A program made the position numbers and the translations under genes. A DNA stretch of 6,066 nucleotides from assembly GCA_025355705.1 (NCBI GenBank), contig JANXZD010000445.1, positions 1 through 6,066 on the forward strand. The letters are read 5' to 3'. Shown one piece after another: positions 1 to 6,066 of the stretch. Below the pieces are notes generated by a model. The model ran no database searches. It was not told the origin of the DNA and was given only the letters and a program-made list of their open reading frames with translations. Source of the stretch: Bacteroidota bacterium (GTDB lineage Bacteria; Bacteroidota; Ignavibacteria; UBA10030; UBA8401). Position 1 is the first letter of the stretch, and each line of letters opens with the position of its first letter.

Positions 1-207
1 ATGAAATTAAAAAAGACAGAATTGTCTACATTGGTATATTAAAGGCGTTAGATAAAAATTTTATTTGACATTTGTTCAATGAATTTTCATTTAAAAATCT
101 ATCCTGTTTTAGTTCGATGTCCTTTATCATAACCTCAATCACTCGTTTCAGTTTTTTTATTCCTCTCTTCACTTGCAGATATACATTTTTTTTCTACCTT
201 TATTGTA
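1..207. other. AT-rich non-coding leader region
   Basis: No gene can be supported here. The window opens with a 13-codon reading frame (ATG at 1, TAA at 40-42) that has no ribosome binding site, no visible upstream context and no recognisable product, so I do not call it. The rest is T-rich on the + strand with many stops. A TTGACA hexamer at 65-70 looks like a -35 box, but no acceptable -10 box lies 16-18 bases downstream. The region most likely holds the promoter of the antiporter gene that follows. If a gene lies further left, its end is not visible. Confidence 0.5.
172..202 (+). promoter_or_regulatory. Possible Bacteroidota-type promoter of the antiporter gene
   Basis: CTTG at 172-175 and TACCTTTA at 195-202 are separated by 19 bases. 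The published Bacteroidota primary-sigma consensus is TTTG, about 19 bases, then TAnnTTTG, so each box here has one mismatch. If real, transcription would begin at or within a few bases of the ATG at 208, giving a leaderless or nearly leaderless mRNA. This agrees with the absence of any Shine-Dalgarno sequence. The region is T-rich, so chance matches are easy, and this is a tentative call. Confidence 0.25.
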
Positions 208-1677
208 ATGATCTCCATCGAATATATACTATTGATCGCCTGCTCGTTGATCCTGCTCAGTATTGCGATCGCAAAATTTTCCGATAACCTCGGTGTACCA
301 ACACTTCTCATTTTTCTTGGCATCGGTATGCTTGCCGGCTCCGATGGACCGGGAGGTATTTATTTTGACGACGCCAAACTAGCACAATCAATCGGTATCA
401 TTGCGCTCACGTTCATACTATTTGCCGGCGGTTTGGAAACAAAATGGAATTCTGTCCGCCCGATCATTCGTGAAGCATCCATCCTCGCTACAATCGGAGT
501 TGTCGTCACCGCCGTGGTCATTGCCGTTATTTCTATGGTTCTGTTGAATCTTTCTTTTCTTCATGGAATGCTACTCGGTGCAATTGTCTCATCAACCGAT
601 GCGGCAGCGGTCTTTTCCGTTCTTCGCTCCAGCAATGTCGAGTTAAAAGGAAGTTTAAAACCAATGCTCGAGCTTGAATCGGGAAGCAACGATCCGATGG
701 CGGTCTTCCTTACTATTGGAACATTACAGTTGATCACAGATTCCGAAAAGACCGTTGTATCGATTGCGTTGATGTTCGTGTTTCAAATGATCATCGGTGC
801 TTCGCTTGGTTTCGGGTTTGGAAAAGTGATGACGGGAATGTTGAACCGTTTAAAATTATCATATGAAGGGATCTATCCTGTATTTGCTCTGGCGTTTGCT
901 GGCTTTGTCTATTCCGCGACAACACTGCTTGAAGGAAGCGGATTCCTTGCCGTCTATATTGCTGGGATCGTTATCGGGAACAGTGACTTTGTGCAGAAAA
1001 AGAGTCTGATCAGATTCTTCGACGGTTTAAGTTGGCTCGGGCAAATTGCGATGTTCCTTACGCTTGGTCTTCTTGTTTTTCCGCACAAGATTGTTCCAAT
1101 TATTGGGAGCGGATTGATCATCTCATTTTGTTTGATCTTCATTGCTCGACCATTGGGAGTTTTTATCTCCCTCACTTTTTCAAAGTTTTCGATAAATGAA
1201 AAAATTTTCTTATCGTGGGTTGGTTTACGCGGTGCAGTCCCGATCATCCTTGCAACATTTCCGCTACTAGCGGGAATACCGGGCGCAGAACTGATCTTCA
1301 ACATTGTCTTTTTTATTGTGTTAACATCAGCATTGATACAAGGCTGGTCTATCCCTACCGTTGCCCGGTGGTTCAATCTTGCTGCACCGGAAATGAAACA
1401 TACCCGTTCACCGATGGAGTTTGCGGCGGGAGAAAACTCCGACACACAATTGGTTGATTTTATTGTCCCATTCAATGCGGCAATGATCGGCAAACCAATC
1501 GTTGAACTCGGTCTGCCAAGCGACAGTCTTATCGTGGTCATTAGTCGGAATGACGAATATATCGTTCCTAGCGGCGGAACACATATCGAGGCAAACGATA
1601 CTTTGTTGATTTTGGTGAACAAACAGAATCTCCCTGCCATCAAAGAGATCGTTTTACGATTGAAAGAAATAAAATAA
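208..1677 (+). CDS. nhaP2: K+(Na+)/H+ antiporter, CvrA/NhaP2-like, CPA1 family with RCK_C domain
   Basis: This is an inner-membrane antiporter that exchanges monovalent cations for protons and serves in pH, potassium and cell-volume control. The 489-residue product is strongly hydrophobic from residue 4 to about 388, consistent with the 12-13 helix Na_H_Exchanger fold. The family's key motifs are visible: SSTDAA at 128-133 and ESGSNDP at 157-163, whose Asn161-Asp162 pair is the expected ion-binding site, plus WVGLRGAVP at 337-345. Residues from about 412 to 485 form a soluble RCK_C (TrkA-C) domain with the usual VELGLP and ANDTLLIL elements, probably a ligand-sensing regulatory unit. E. coli CvrA is longer because it also carries a CorC/HlyC-type C-terminal domain, which is absent here. 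The ATG at 208 starts directly before the first helix, as expected. No Shine-Dalgarno precedes it; a pyrimidine-rich stretch does. Whether K+ or Na+ is preferred cannot be read from the sequence. Confidence 0.9.
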   Translation: MISIEYILLIACSLILLSIAIAKFSDNLGVPTLLIFLGIGMLAGSDGPGGIYFDDAKLAQSIGIIALTFILFAGGLETKWNSVRPIIREASILATIGVVVTAVVIAVISMVLLNLSFLHGMLLGAIVSSTDAAAVFSVLRSSNVELKGSLKPMLELESGSNDPMAVFLTIGTLQLITDSEKTVVSIALMFVFQMIIGASLGFGFGKVMTGMLNRLKLSYEGIYPVFALAFAGFVYSATTLLEGSGFLAVYIAGIVIGNSDFVQKKSLIRFFDGLSWLGQIAMFLTLGLLVFPHKIVPIIGSGLIISFCLIFIARPLGVFISLTFSKFSINEKIFLSWVGLRGAVPIILATFPLLAGIPGAELIFNIVFFIVLTSALIQGWSIPTVARWFNLAAPEMKHTRSPMEFAAGENSDTQLVDFIVPFNAAMIGKPIVELGLPSDSLIVVISRNDEYIVPSGGTHIEANDTLLILVNKQNLPAIKEIVLRLKEIK

Positions 1678-1687
1678 CCTCAGCCGC

Positions 1688-1719
1688 ATTGTTCCCGCTG
1701 TAATATTTTTCTACATTTC
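1688..1719 (+). promoter_or_regulatory. Possible promoter element before the glycerate kinase gene
   Basis: TACATTTC at 1712-1719 matches the Bacteroidota -7 box TAnnTTTG except for its last base. ATTG at 1688-1691, 20 bases upstream, could be the -33 box. The predicted start of transcription falls almost on the ATG at 1723. The sequence at 1706-1718 is nearly identical to that before the antiporter gene (189-201), which is the main reason to list it. It might instead be a U-rich ribosome-recruiting leader or a chance resemblance. Confidence 0.25.
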
Positions 1720-1722
1720 TGT

Positions 1723-2838
1723 ATGACTTTCCTTCTCGCACCAAATGCTATGAAAGGGGCTCTTTCCGCCCTTAAGATCACGGCAATTATCTCAAAAACT
1801 CTGCAAAGAAAATATCGGGATACAACAATCGTTTCTTCTCCCATCGCGGACGGCGGCAATGGTACACTTGATTGTTTAATGAATGTGTTGGGTGGAACGA
1901 TCTACGAACAGGAAGTGACTGGACCAATTCCTTCAATAAGAGTGAAAGCGCGATATGGAATGACGAAAGATAATATCGCAATCATTGAATCTGCCGAAGC
2001 AATTGGACTGCAGCACATCACGCCAACGCCGGAAACAATTGCCATCTCAACTACGCAAGGAATTGGAGAATTGATCCTTGCTGCGCGTCAAAAACAATGC
2101 AAAGAGATCTGGGTCGGACTCGGAGGTAGTGCAACCAATGATGGCGGCGCAGGAATGGCGAGTGTGCTGGGAATTGATTTAACAGATGAGAATGGCGACC
2201 GATTATGTGAAGGAACCATCGTTCTTTCTAAACTCCATTCATTGATGAATTATGAATTAAAAAGGATGAATAGCGTAAAAACTATTGCATTGTCTGATGT
2301 AAAAAATATTTTACTCGGTGAGCGCGGAGCGACATACATCTTTGCAAAACAAAAAGGAGCGAATGATGATCAGCTTCCGTATCTCGAAGCGGCGTTGAAG
2401 AATTATAGCGAAGTTGTAGAGCAAACAATCGGAAAAATCTTTCACTCGGCTCCCGGAAGCGGTGCTGCGGGTGGTTTGGGTTTTGGATTAATGGCATTCT
2501 GTAATACCGAAATCGTCTCCGGAATAGATTTTATCCTTGATACAATTCATTTTGATGAAAAACTCGCTTCGTGCGATTGCGTCATTACCACAGAGGGGAT
2601 GTTGGATAAACAGACATTGTATGGAAAAGGAATTGCGGGAATTGCAGAACGCGCAAAACAATTCAATAAACCTGTTCATGCATTTGTCGGACGAATACAA
2701 GGAAATATCGAAGAACTACAATTAACACTTGGTCTTGCTTCATTAATACAAATTTCTCCCGAAGAACTTTCCACACAAGAAGCGATCCGTGATGCAAGCT
2801 GGCTGTTAGCAGACGCGGTGTATCATCATTCATTTTAA
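1723..2838 (+). CDS. glxK: Glycerate kinase, type I (GlxK/GarK family)
   Basis: This cytoplasmic kinase phosphorylates D-glycerate with ATP. Characterised bacterial members of this family (GarK, GlxK) make 2-phosphoglycerate, which enters lower glycolysis. The 371-residue length is normal for the family and the fold is complete. Diagnostic motifs in order are APNAMKGALSA at 6-16 (usually APDSFKGSLSA), ADGGNGT at 42-48, VTGP at 65-68, GGSATNDGGAGM at 134-145, RGATYIFAKQKGA at 201-213, GSGAAGGLGFGL at 245-256 and the EGMLDKQTLYGKG stretch at 291-303. One small departure is NILLG at 195-199, where most relatives have NPL. The ATG at 1723 puts the first motif at the family's usual distance from the N-terminus, so the start is secure although no Shine-Dalgarno is present. 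It lies 45 bases after the antiporter and 23 bases before the exported hydrolase. Assignment to glxK rather than garK is nominal; glycerate could come from glyoxylate, sugar-acid or glycosylglycerate breakdown. Confidence 0.93.
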   Translation: MTFLLAPNAMKGALSALKITAIISKTLQRKYRDTTIVSSPIADGGNGTLDCLMNVLGGTIYEQEVTGPIPSIRVKARYGMTKDNIAIIESAEAIGLQHITPTPETIAISTTQGIGELILAARQKQCKEIWVGLGGSATNDGGAGMASVLGIDLTDENGDRLCEGTIVLSKLHSLMNYELKRMNSVKTIALSDVKNILLGERGATYIFAKQKGANDDQLPYLEAALKNYSEVVEQTIGKIFHSAPGSGAAGGLGFGLMAFCNTEIVSGIDFILDTIHFDEKLASCDCVITTEGMLDKQTLYGKGIAGIAERAKQFNKPVHAFVGRIQGNIEELQLTLGLASLIQISPEELSTQEAIRDASWLLADAVYHHSF

Positions 2839-2857
2839 CCACAAAGAACACAGAGAA
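2839..2857 (+). repeat. Short CACAAAGA/CACAGAGA imperfect direct repeat
   Basis: Right after the glycerate kinase stop codon, the spacer contains two near-identical octamers, CACAAAGA at 2840-2847 and CACAGAGA at 2849-2856, differing at one position. From memory, intergenic sequences of the ACCACAGAGAACACAGAG type recur in many environmental bacterial genomes, so this may be a degenerate copy. With only two units it could equally be chance, and its GAGA also sits where a weak ribosome binding site for the next gene would be. Confidence 0.35.
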
Positions 2858-2861
2858 TACT

Positions 2862-5777
2862 ATGAAAAAAGTATTTTTACTTTCGTTCCTTGTTATCAAT
2901 ATAGCATTAGCGCAAAATATTGATGATCTCGGAATAAAGGTCTCCGGCAAAGGAAGACAATTTGTTTTTACGAATAAAGAAGCAGGGACATTTCATGGTG
3001 AAGTGAACGAACAAAATTCCGGCGGTTGGCAGGGGTGGTTCATCAATGCGGAAAAAATTCTTCATGATTATTCCATTTCAATTAAAGAAAAGCAGTTAGA
3101 TCGAACATCTGCAACAACAATTGTTTTTCCCCATCAGATCGTTCGAACGTATTCCAACGGCATCAAAGAAACGGTCACGATGCTGGACAGTATTGATGTG
3201 CTTGTCATCGAAGTAACCCATCCGTTCGCACAGATAACAATCCAGCCGACAGATAATTTCATTCTTGATTCACTTATGAGAACGGTTCAACATTGGAAAC
3301 GGATGAAAGTAGCACAAAACTTCATTCCGACTGACATTGTTGTTGTACGAAGAATGAAACGAAATATCGTTACGTTCGCTATTGCTGCAGGAAAAAATAT
3401 AGAACAATTGAATGAACTTGCAGATCAAACCGCATCACTGCCGGAACGATTTGTAGTAAAACGCAAAGAACGATTGCAGCGTTTACTTTCCCTTTCTCCC
3501 GTACGAACGAACAGTGCTGAACTGACAAAAGCAATTGCGTGGGCAAAACTTCAAGTTGATGCATTGATCATGAATCAATCTACCGGCGGAGAACGAACAA
3601 AAGGGATCTTCGCAGGTTTGCCGTGGTTCAATAATTATTGGGGACGAGATTCGTTCATCTCGCTTCCCGGAGCAACCTACATCATCGGAAACTTTACAGA
3701 TGCGCGAGATATCCTTCGTTCATATTCAAAATTCCAGGAGCTCGATCCTGCAAATTCCAATTACGGACGAATACCAAATCTTGCAACTCCCCAGTCGGTC
3801 ATCTATAATACGGCGGACGGAACTCCGTGGTTTTTCAAATCGCTCTATGAATATGTAAAATATTCCGGAGACACTTCGATTGTCCGCGAAATGTATCCGG
3901 TAATCGTCAGATCAATTGAAGGAACGATAAAATTTCATTCTGACTCGCTCGGATTTCTAACACATACCGATGCGGATAGTTGGATGGATGCCGTGGGTCC
4001 AAACGGACCGTGGTCTCCACGCGGAAACCGGGCTTGCGATGTGCAGGCTTTATGGCATCAACAGTTAATGATCGGTGTCTTCTTTGCGGAATATTTCAGT
4101 GAATTCCATACTGCGTCGCGATGGAAATCTATGGCCAATAAGATTGAAAAAAATTTCCAACATTACTTTATCAATTCAAATTCAGAGTTGGTTTACGATC
4201 ATTTGAATGCAGACGGTTCTCCCTCAACCGAGCTTCGACCAAACCAACTCTTCACATTCGATATGACCATGCCGGAAACGATCCGACAAAATATGGTCCG
4301 TACTGTGTTGAACGAATTGGTCTATGAACACGGGACAGCAACGCTGGCCCAATCAGATTCCAATTTTCATCCTTTTCACGAATTCCCGCCGTATTATGTA
4401 AAAGATGCCGCGTATCATAACGGTATTATATGGACTTGGCTGAACGGAGCGACAATATACGCAGCAACACGGTACGATCTGCAGGATTTGGTTTTCCCGA
4501 TAACAAAAAATTCTGTGCATCAAATGCTGAATCGTGGAACGGTTGGAGCATTGTCGGAATTGTTGGATGCTCATCCTCGAGGAGAAAATGCAGAACCAAA
4601 ACTCTCCGGCACATATTCTCAAGCGTGGAGTTCCGCAGAGTTCATTCGATCGATCTATCAAGATTATTTTGGCATCAGCATCGATATTCCATCTGCAAAT
4701 ATTCGCCTTCAACCGAAGCTTCCCAAAGAAATATCAACGGTGACATTCGATCAACGAATTGGAGAAGGTTCACTGGCAATATCATACCAAAAGAAAAAAG
4801 AAAAAATTATTGTTACCATTGACCCTAAGAATATCTCGAAAAAATTCACTGTAAATTATTTATGGGTATATGATAATGGCGATGCTGTGAATGCTGCGTG
4901 TGAACTTCTCCCCGATACGATTCTGAAGATCGAGCACACGGCATCAACACTTTCTATAACACAGGGAATGACAATCATTACAAAAGAAAAAAATAAGATT
5001 GGGACTTTCCTTCAGGGCTTTTCCGATAAAAAATATTTCACAAAAACAACGCTTGCTCAACCTGATTTGAAAAGAGAATTTCCTGTACTTCGAGGGCCAT
5101 CTCACCCGCTATTAACGAACGAACAAGTTTGTGCAAAGAACAATTCGGCAGCGTTGTTGTCCGAAAACTCCGATCCTGTCGGCGATGATGCTGGTCTCAA
5201 CGGAACATATCAATATCCAACAAGCGAACACTTTAAGAAAGGAATTTTGGATCTGACCAATGCTGTGTTTCGGTACGATGAAAAGAATCTCTACTGCACA
5301 TTATCGTTTGCAAATCTGTACAATCCCGGCTGGCATCCAGAATATGGATTTCAATTGACGATGGCGGCAATTGCGATTAACACCGGGAGCGGAACAGAAC
5401 GGAATATTGGAATCAATTCACAATACATTCTTGATTCCATTCATCAATTTGATAGAATGATCGTTGTCGGCGGCGGGATACGAATAATGGATCAGTCCGG
5501 AAAAATTCTCTCTGAATATATTCCAAAATCTGAAGATATACAGAATACGATCGGTAATGTTAACAGCAAAACCATTGAGTTTAGCATTCCTCTTGAGTAT
5601 CTTGGAGTACCGAATAAGAGCTGGAAAATGTCAGTTCTGATCGGAGCACAAGACGATCACGGAGGGGCGGGAATCGGTGAATTCCGAACAATTGAGAAAA
5701 AAGTAAGTGAATGGCTTGGCGGAGGAAAAATAAATCAGAACGATTCGAACGTTTATGATGTTCTTATAGTGAACTAA
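2862..5777 (+). CDS. Exported glycogen-debranching-type glycosidase with C-terminal glucodextranase-like module
   Basis: This is probably an extracytoplasmic alpha-glucan or oligosaccharide hydrolase. The 971-residue product begins with a Sec signal peptide (lysines at 2-3, hydrophobic 4-16, likely cleavage after ALA at 15-17). Residues about 20-200 form a beta-rich N-terminal domain. Residues about 215-605 match the amylo-alpha-1,6-glucosidase (GDE_C, GH133-like) (alpha/alpha)6 barrel: WGRDSFISLPG at 260-270, IYNTADGTPWFF at 314-325, DADSWMDA at 370-377, YHNGIIWTWLNG at 518-529, GALSELLDAHPRG at 562-574 and QAWSSAEFIR at 587-596. By analogy with characterised debranching enzymes, an Asp of the DSWMD motif (372 or 376) and Glu566 are candidate acid and base; this is inference. 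Residues about 609-700 look like a C-terminal beta domain. From about 766 to the end there is a Glucodextran_C-type module opening with DPVGDDAG (771-778). There is no lipobox, C-terminal anchor or clear type IX sorting domain. The ATG at 2862 is set by the signal peptide; only a weak GAGA precedes it. Linkage specificity is unknown. Confidence 0.85.
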   Translation: MKKVFLLSFLVINIALAQNIDDLGIKVSGKGRQFVFTNKEAGTFHGEVNEQNSGGWQGWFINAEKILHDYSISIKEKQLDRTSATTIVFPHQIVRTYSNGIKETVTMLDSIDVLVIEVTHPFAQITIQPTDNFILDSLMRTVQHWKRMKVAQNFIPTDIVVVRRMKRNIVTFAIAAGKNIEQLNELADQTASLPERFVVKRKERLQRLLSLSPVRTNSAELTKAIAWAKLQVDALIMNQSTGGERTKGIFAGLPWFNNYWGRDSFISLPGATYIIGNFTDARDILRSYSKFQELDPANSNYGRIPNLATPQSVIYNTADGTPWFFKSLYEYVKYSGDTSIVREMYPVIVRSIEGTIKFHSDSLGFLTHTDADSWMDAVGPNGPWSPRGNRACDVQALWHQQLMIGVFFAEYFSEFHTASRWKSMANKIEKNFQHYFINSNSELVYDHLNADGSPSTELRPNQLFTFDMTMPETIRQNMVRTVLNELVYEHGTATLAQSDSNFHPFHEFPPYYVKDAAYHNGIIWTWLNGATIYAATRYDLQDLVFPITKNSVHQMLNRGTVGALSELLDAHPRGENAEPKLSGTYSQAWSSAEFIRSIYQDYFGISIDIPSANIRLQPKLPKEISTVTFDQRIGEGSLAISYQKKKEKIIVTIDPKNISKKFTVNYLWVYDNGDAVNAACELLPDTILKIEHTASTLSITQGMTIITKEKNKIGTFLQGFSDKKYFTKTTLAQPDLKREFPVLRGPSHPLLTNEQVCAKNNSAALLSENSDPVGDDAGLNGTYQYPTSEHFKKGILDLTNAVFRYDEKNLYCTLSFANLYNPGWHPEYGFQLTMAAIAINTGSGTERNIGINSQYILDSIHQFDRMIVVGGGIRIMDQSGKILSEYIPKSEDIQNTIGNVNSKTIEFSIPLEYLGVPNKSWKMSVLIGAQDDHGGAGIGEFRTIEKKVSEWLGGGKINQNDSNVYDVLIVN

Positions 5778-5795
5778 CACAATTACTTAATCTTT

Positions 5796-5800
5796 GGAGG
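5796..5800 (+). promoter_or_regulatory. Strong Shine-Dalgarno of the SPFH gene
   Basis: GGAGG lies four bases before the ATG at 5805. It is the only full anti-16S-tail match before any start codon in this window and it fixes the start of the SPFH gene. The spacing is slightly short but functional in most bacteria. Confidence 0.75.
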
Positions 5801-5804
5801 CAGT

Positions 5805-6066
5805 ATGTTTTTCATAATTTTTATTATCGTGGCAATTGTTGCGTTTGTTTCCTGGCGCACGATGAGTGTCAATCCTAATACAAAGGGAACTGCAAATATT
5901 TCTTTGCTTGTTGCTTTTGGAGCAGGTTTGGTAGCACTTTCAAATTGTTTCACTGTTGTTCCGGCGGGAAATATCGGGGTTATCGATTTTTTTGGAACTG
6001 TTTCCGACAACACACTGAAGTCAGGGATTAATTTTGTCAACCCGCTTGCGCGTATCGTCAAAATGT
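5805..6066 (+). CDS. Prohibitin-like SPFH/Band 7 membrane protein, N-terminal part
   Basis: This is the first 87 residues of a prohibitin-family protein; the gene continues beyond the window. Relatives form large membrane-bound ring or scaffold complexes and often partner with membrane proteases such as FtsH; that role is family knowledge, not seen here. Residues 2-17 are a first hydrophobic segment and 31-47 a second. They are followed by the typical start of the SPFH domain: FTVVPAGNIGVIDFFG at 49-64, then VSDNTLKSGINFVNPLAR at 66-83. A cysteine at 48 ends the second segment in the context ALSNC, which faintly resembles a lipobox. The ATG is supported by a GGAGG just upstream. The gene follows the exported hydrolase by 27 bases with no terminator visible, so read-through is plausible, although the strong ribosome site suggests independent translation control. 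Confidence 0.85.
   Translation, partial: MFFIIFIIVAIVAFVSWRTMSVNPNTKGTANISLLVAFGAGLVALSNCFTVVPAGNIGVIDFFGTVSDNTLKSGINFVNPLARIVKM

Noticed and set aside
1..42. 13-codon mini-frame at the window start
   Set aside because: It is very short, has no upstream sequence available to judge initiation and no recognisable leader-peptide character.
65..93. Sigma-70 style promoter with perfect TTGACA at 65-70
   Set aside because: The hexamers 16-18 bases downstream (TCATTT, CATTTA, ATTTAA) match TATAAT at only two positions each, so the -35 match is probably chance in AT-rich DNA.
954..1643. Long antisense open frame (229 codons) inside the antiporter gene
   Set aside because: It lies opposite a gene with clear family motifs, its translation resembles no family, and it is a by-product of the codon composition of the real gene.
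1681..1710. Possible terminator after the antiporter gene (CAGC...GCTG followed by T-run at 1706-1710)
   Set aside because: The stem is only four base pairs with a 12-base loop and the T-run is separated from it by AT-rich bases; it is too weak to call a terminator.
2663..2950. Antisense frame spanning the glycerate kinase/hydrolase junction
   Set aside because: Part of it is just the reverse reading of the CACARAGA spacer (giving FSVFFVVK). It overlaps two well-supported genes and has no credible start signal.
4430..4822. 130-codon + strand frame inside the hydrolase gene
   Set aside because: It is out of frame with continuous debranching-enzyme motifs and its product is Arg/Ser/Asn-rich with no recognisable family.
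5783..6061. 92-codon antisense frame over the SPFH gene start
   Set aside because: The opposite strand encodes an unmistakable prohibitin N-terminus with a GGAGG ribosome site.

Overview
This is an ordinary-looking bacterial chromosomal window. It has moderate GC (low 40s per cent by eye) and four genes, all on the + strand. Three are complete and the fourth runs off the right edge. The gene types and the lack of Shine-Dalgarno sequences on most genes fit a Bacteroidota-related lineage, with Ignavibacteria/Chlorobi-like as my best guess. This rests on gene flavour, a prohibitin start typical of that group and possible Bacteroidota-type promoter elements. No marker gene is present, so the taxonomy is an inference.

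Layout. Positions 1-207 are AT-rich non-coding sequence. At 208-1677 lies a CPA1-type cation/proton antiporter of the CvrA/NhaP2 kind with a C-terminal RCK_C (TrkA-C) domain. At 1723-2838 lies a type I glycerate kinase (GlxK/GarK family). At 2862-5777 lies a large exported protein: signal peptide, glycogen-debranching-type (alpha/alpha)6 catalytic domain, beta domain and a C-terminal glucodextranase-type module. At 5805-6066 lies the N-terminus of a prohibitin-like SPFH/Band 7 membrane protein. The gaps are 45, 23 and 27 bases, and I see no convincing terminator in any of them, so co-transcription of at least part of the set is possible.

How the genes might fit together. The antiporter handles ion and volume homeostasis. 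The kinase feeds D-glycerate into lower glycolysis. The exported enzyme probably trims alpha-glucans or oligosaccharides outside the cytoplasm. The SPFH protein probably scaffolds the membrane. No strong single pathway ties them together; a link through glycerate-containing osmolytes is possible but speculative.

The points most worth a second look are the domain architecture of the exported debranching-like enzyme and a 13-base element shared immediately upstream of the first two start codons, which may mean leaderless transcripts. I found no tRNA, rRNA, CRISPR array, insertion sequence or phage signature, and no evidence for a previously undescribed multi-gene system.
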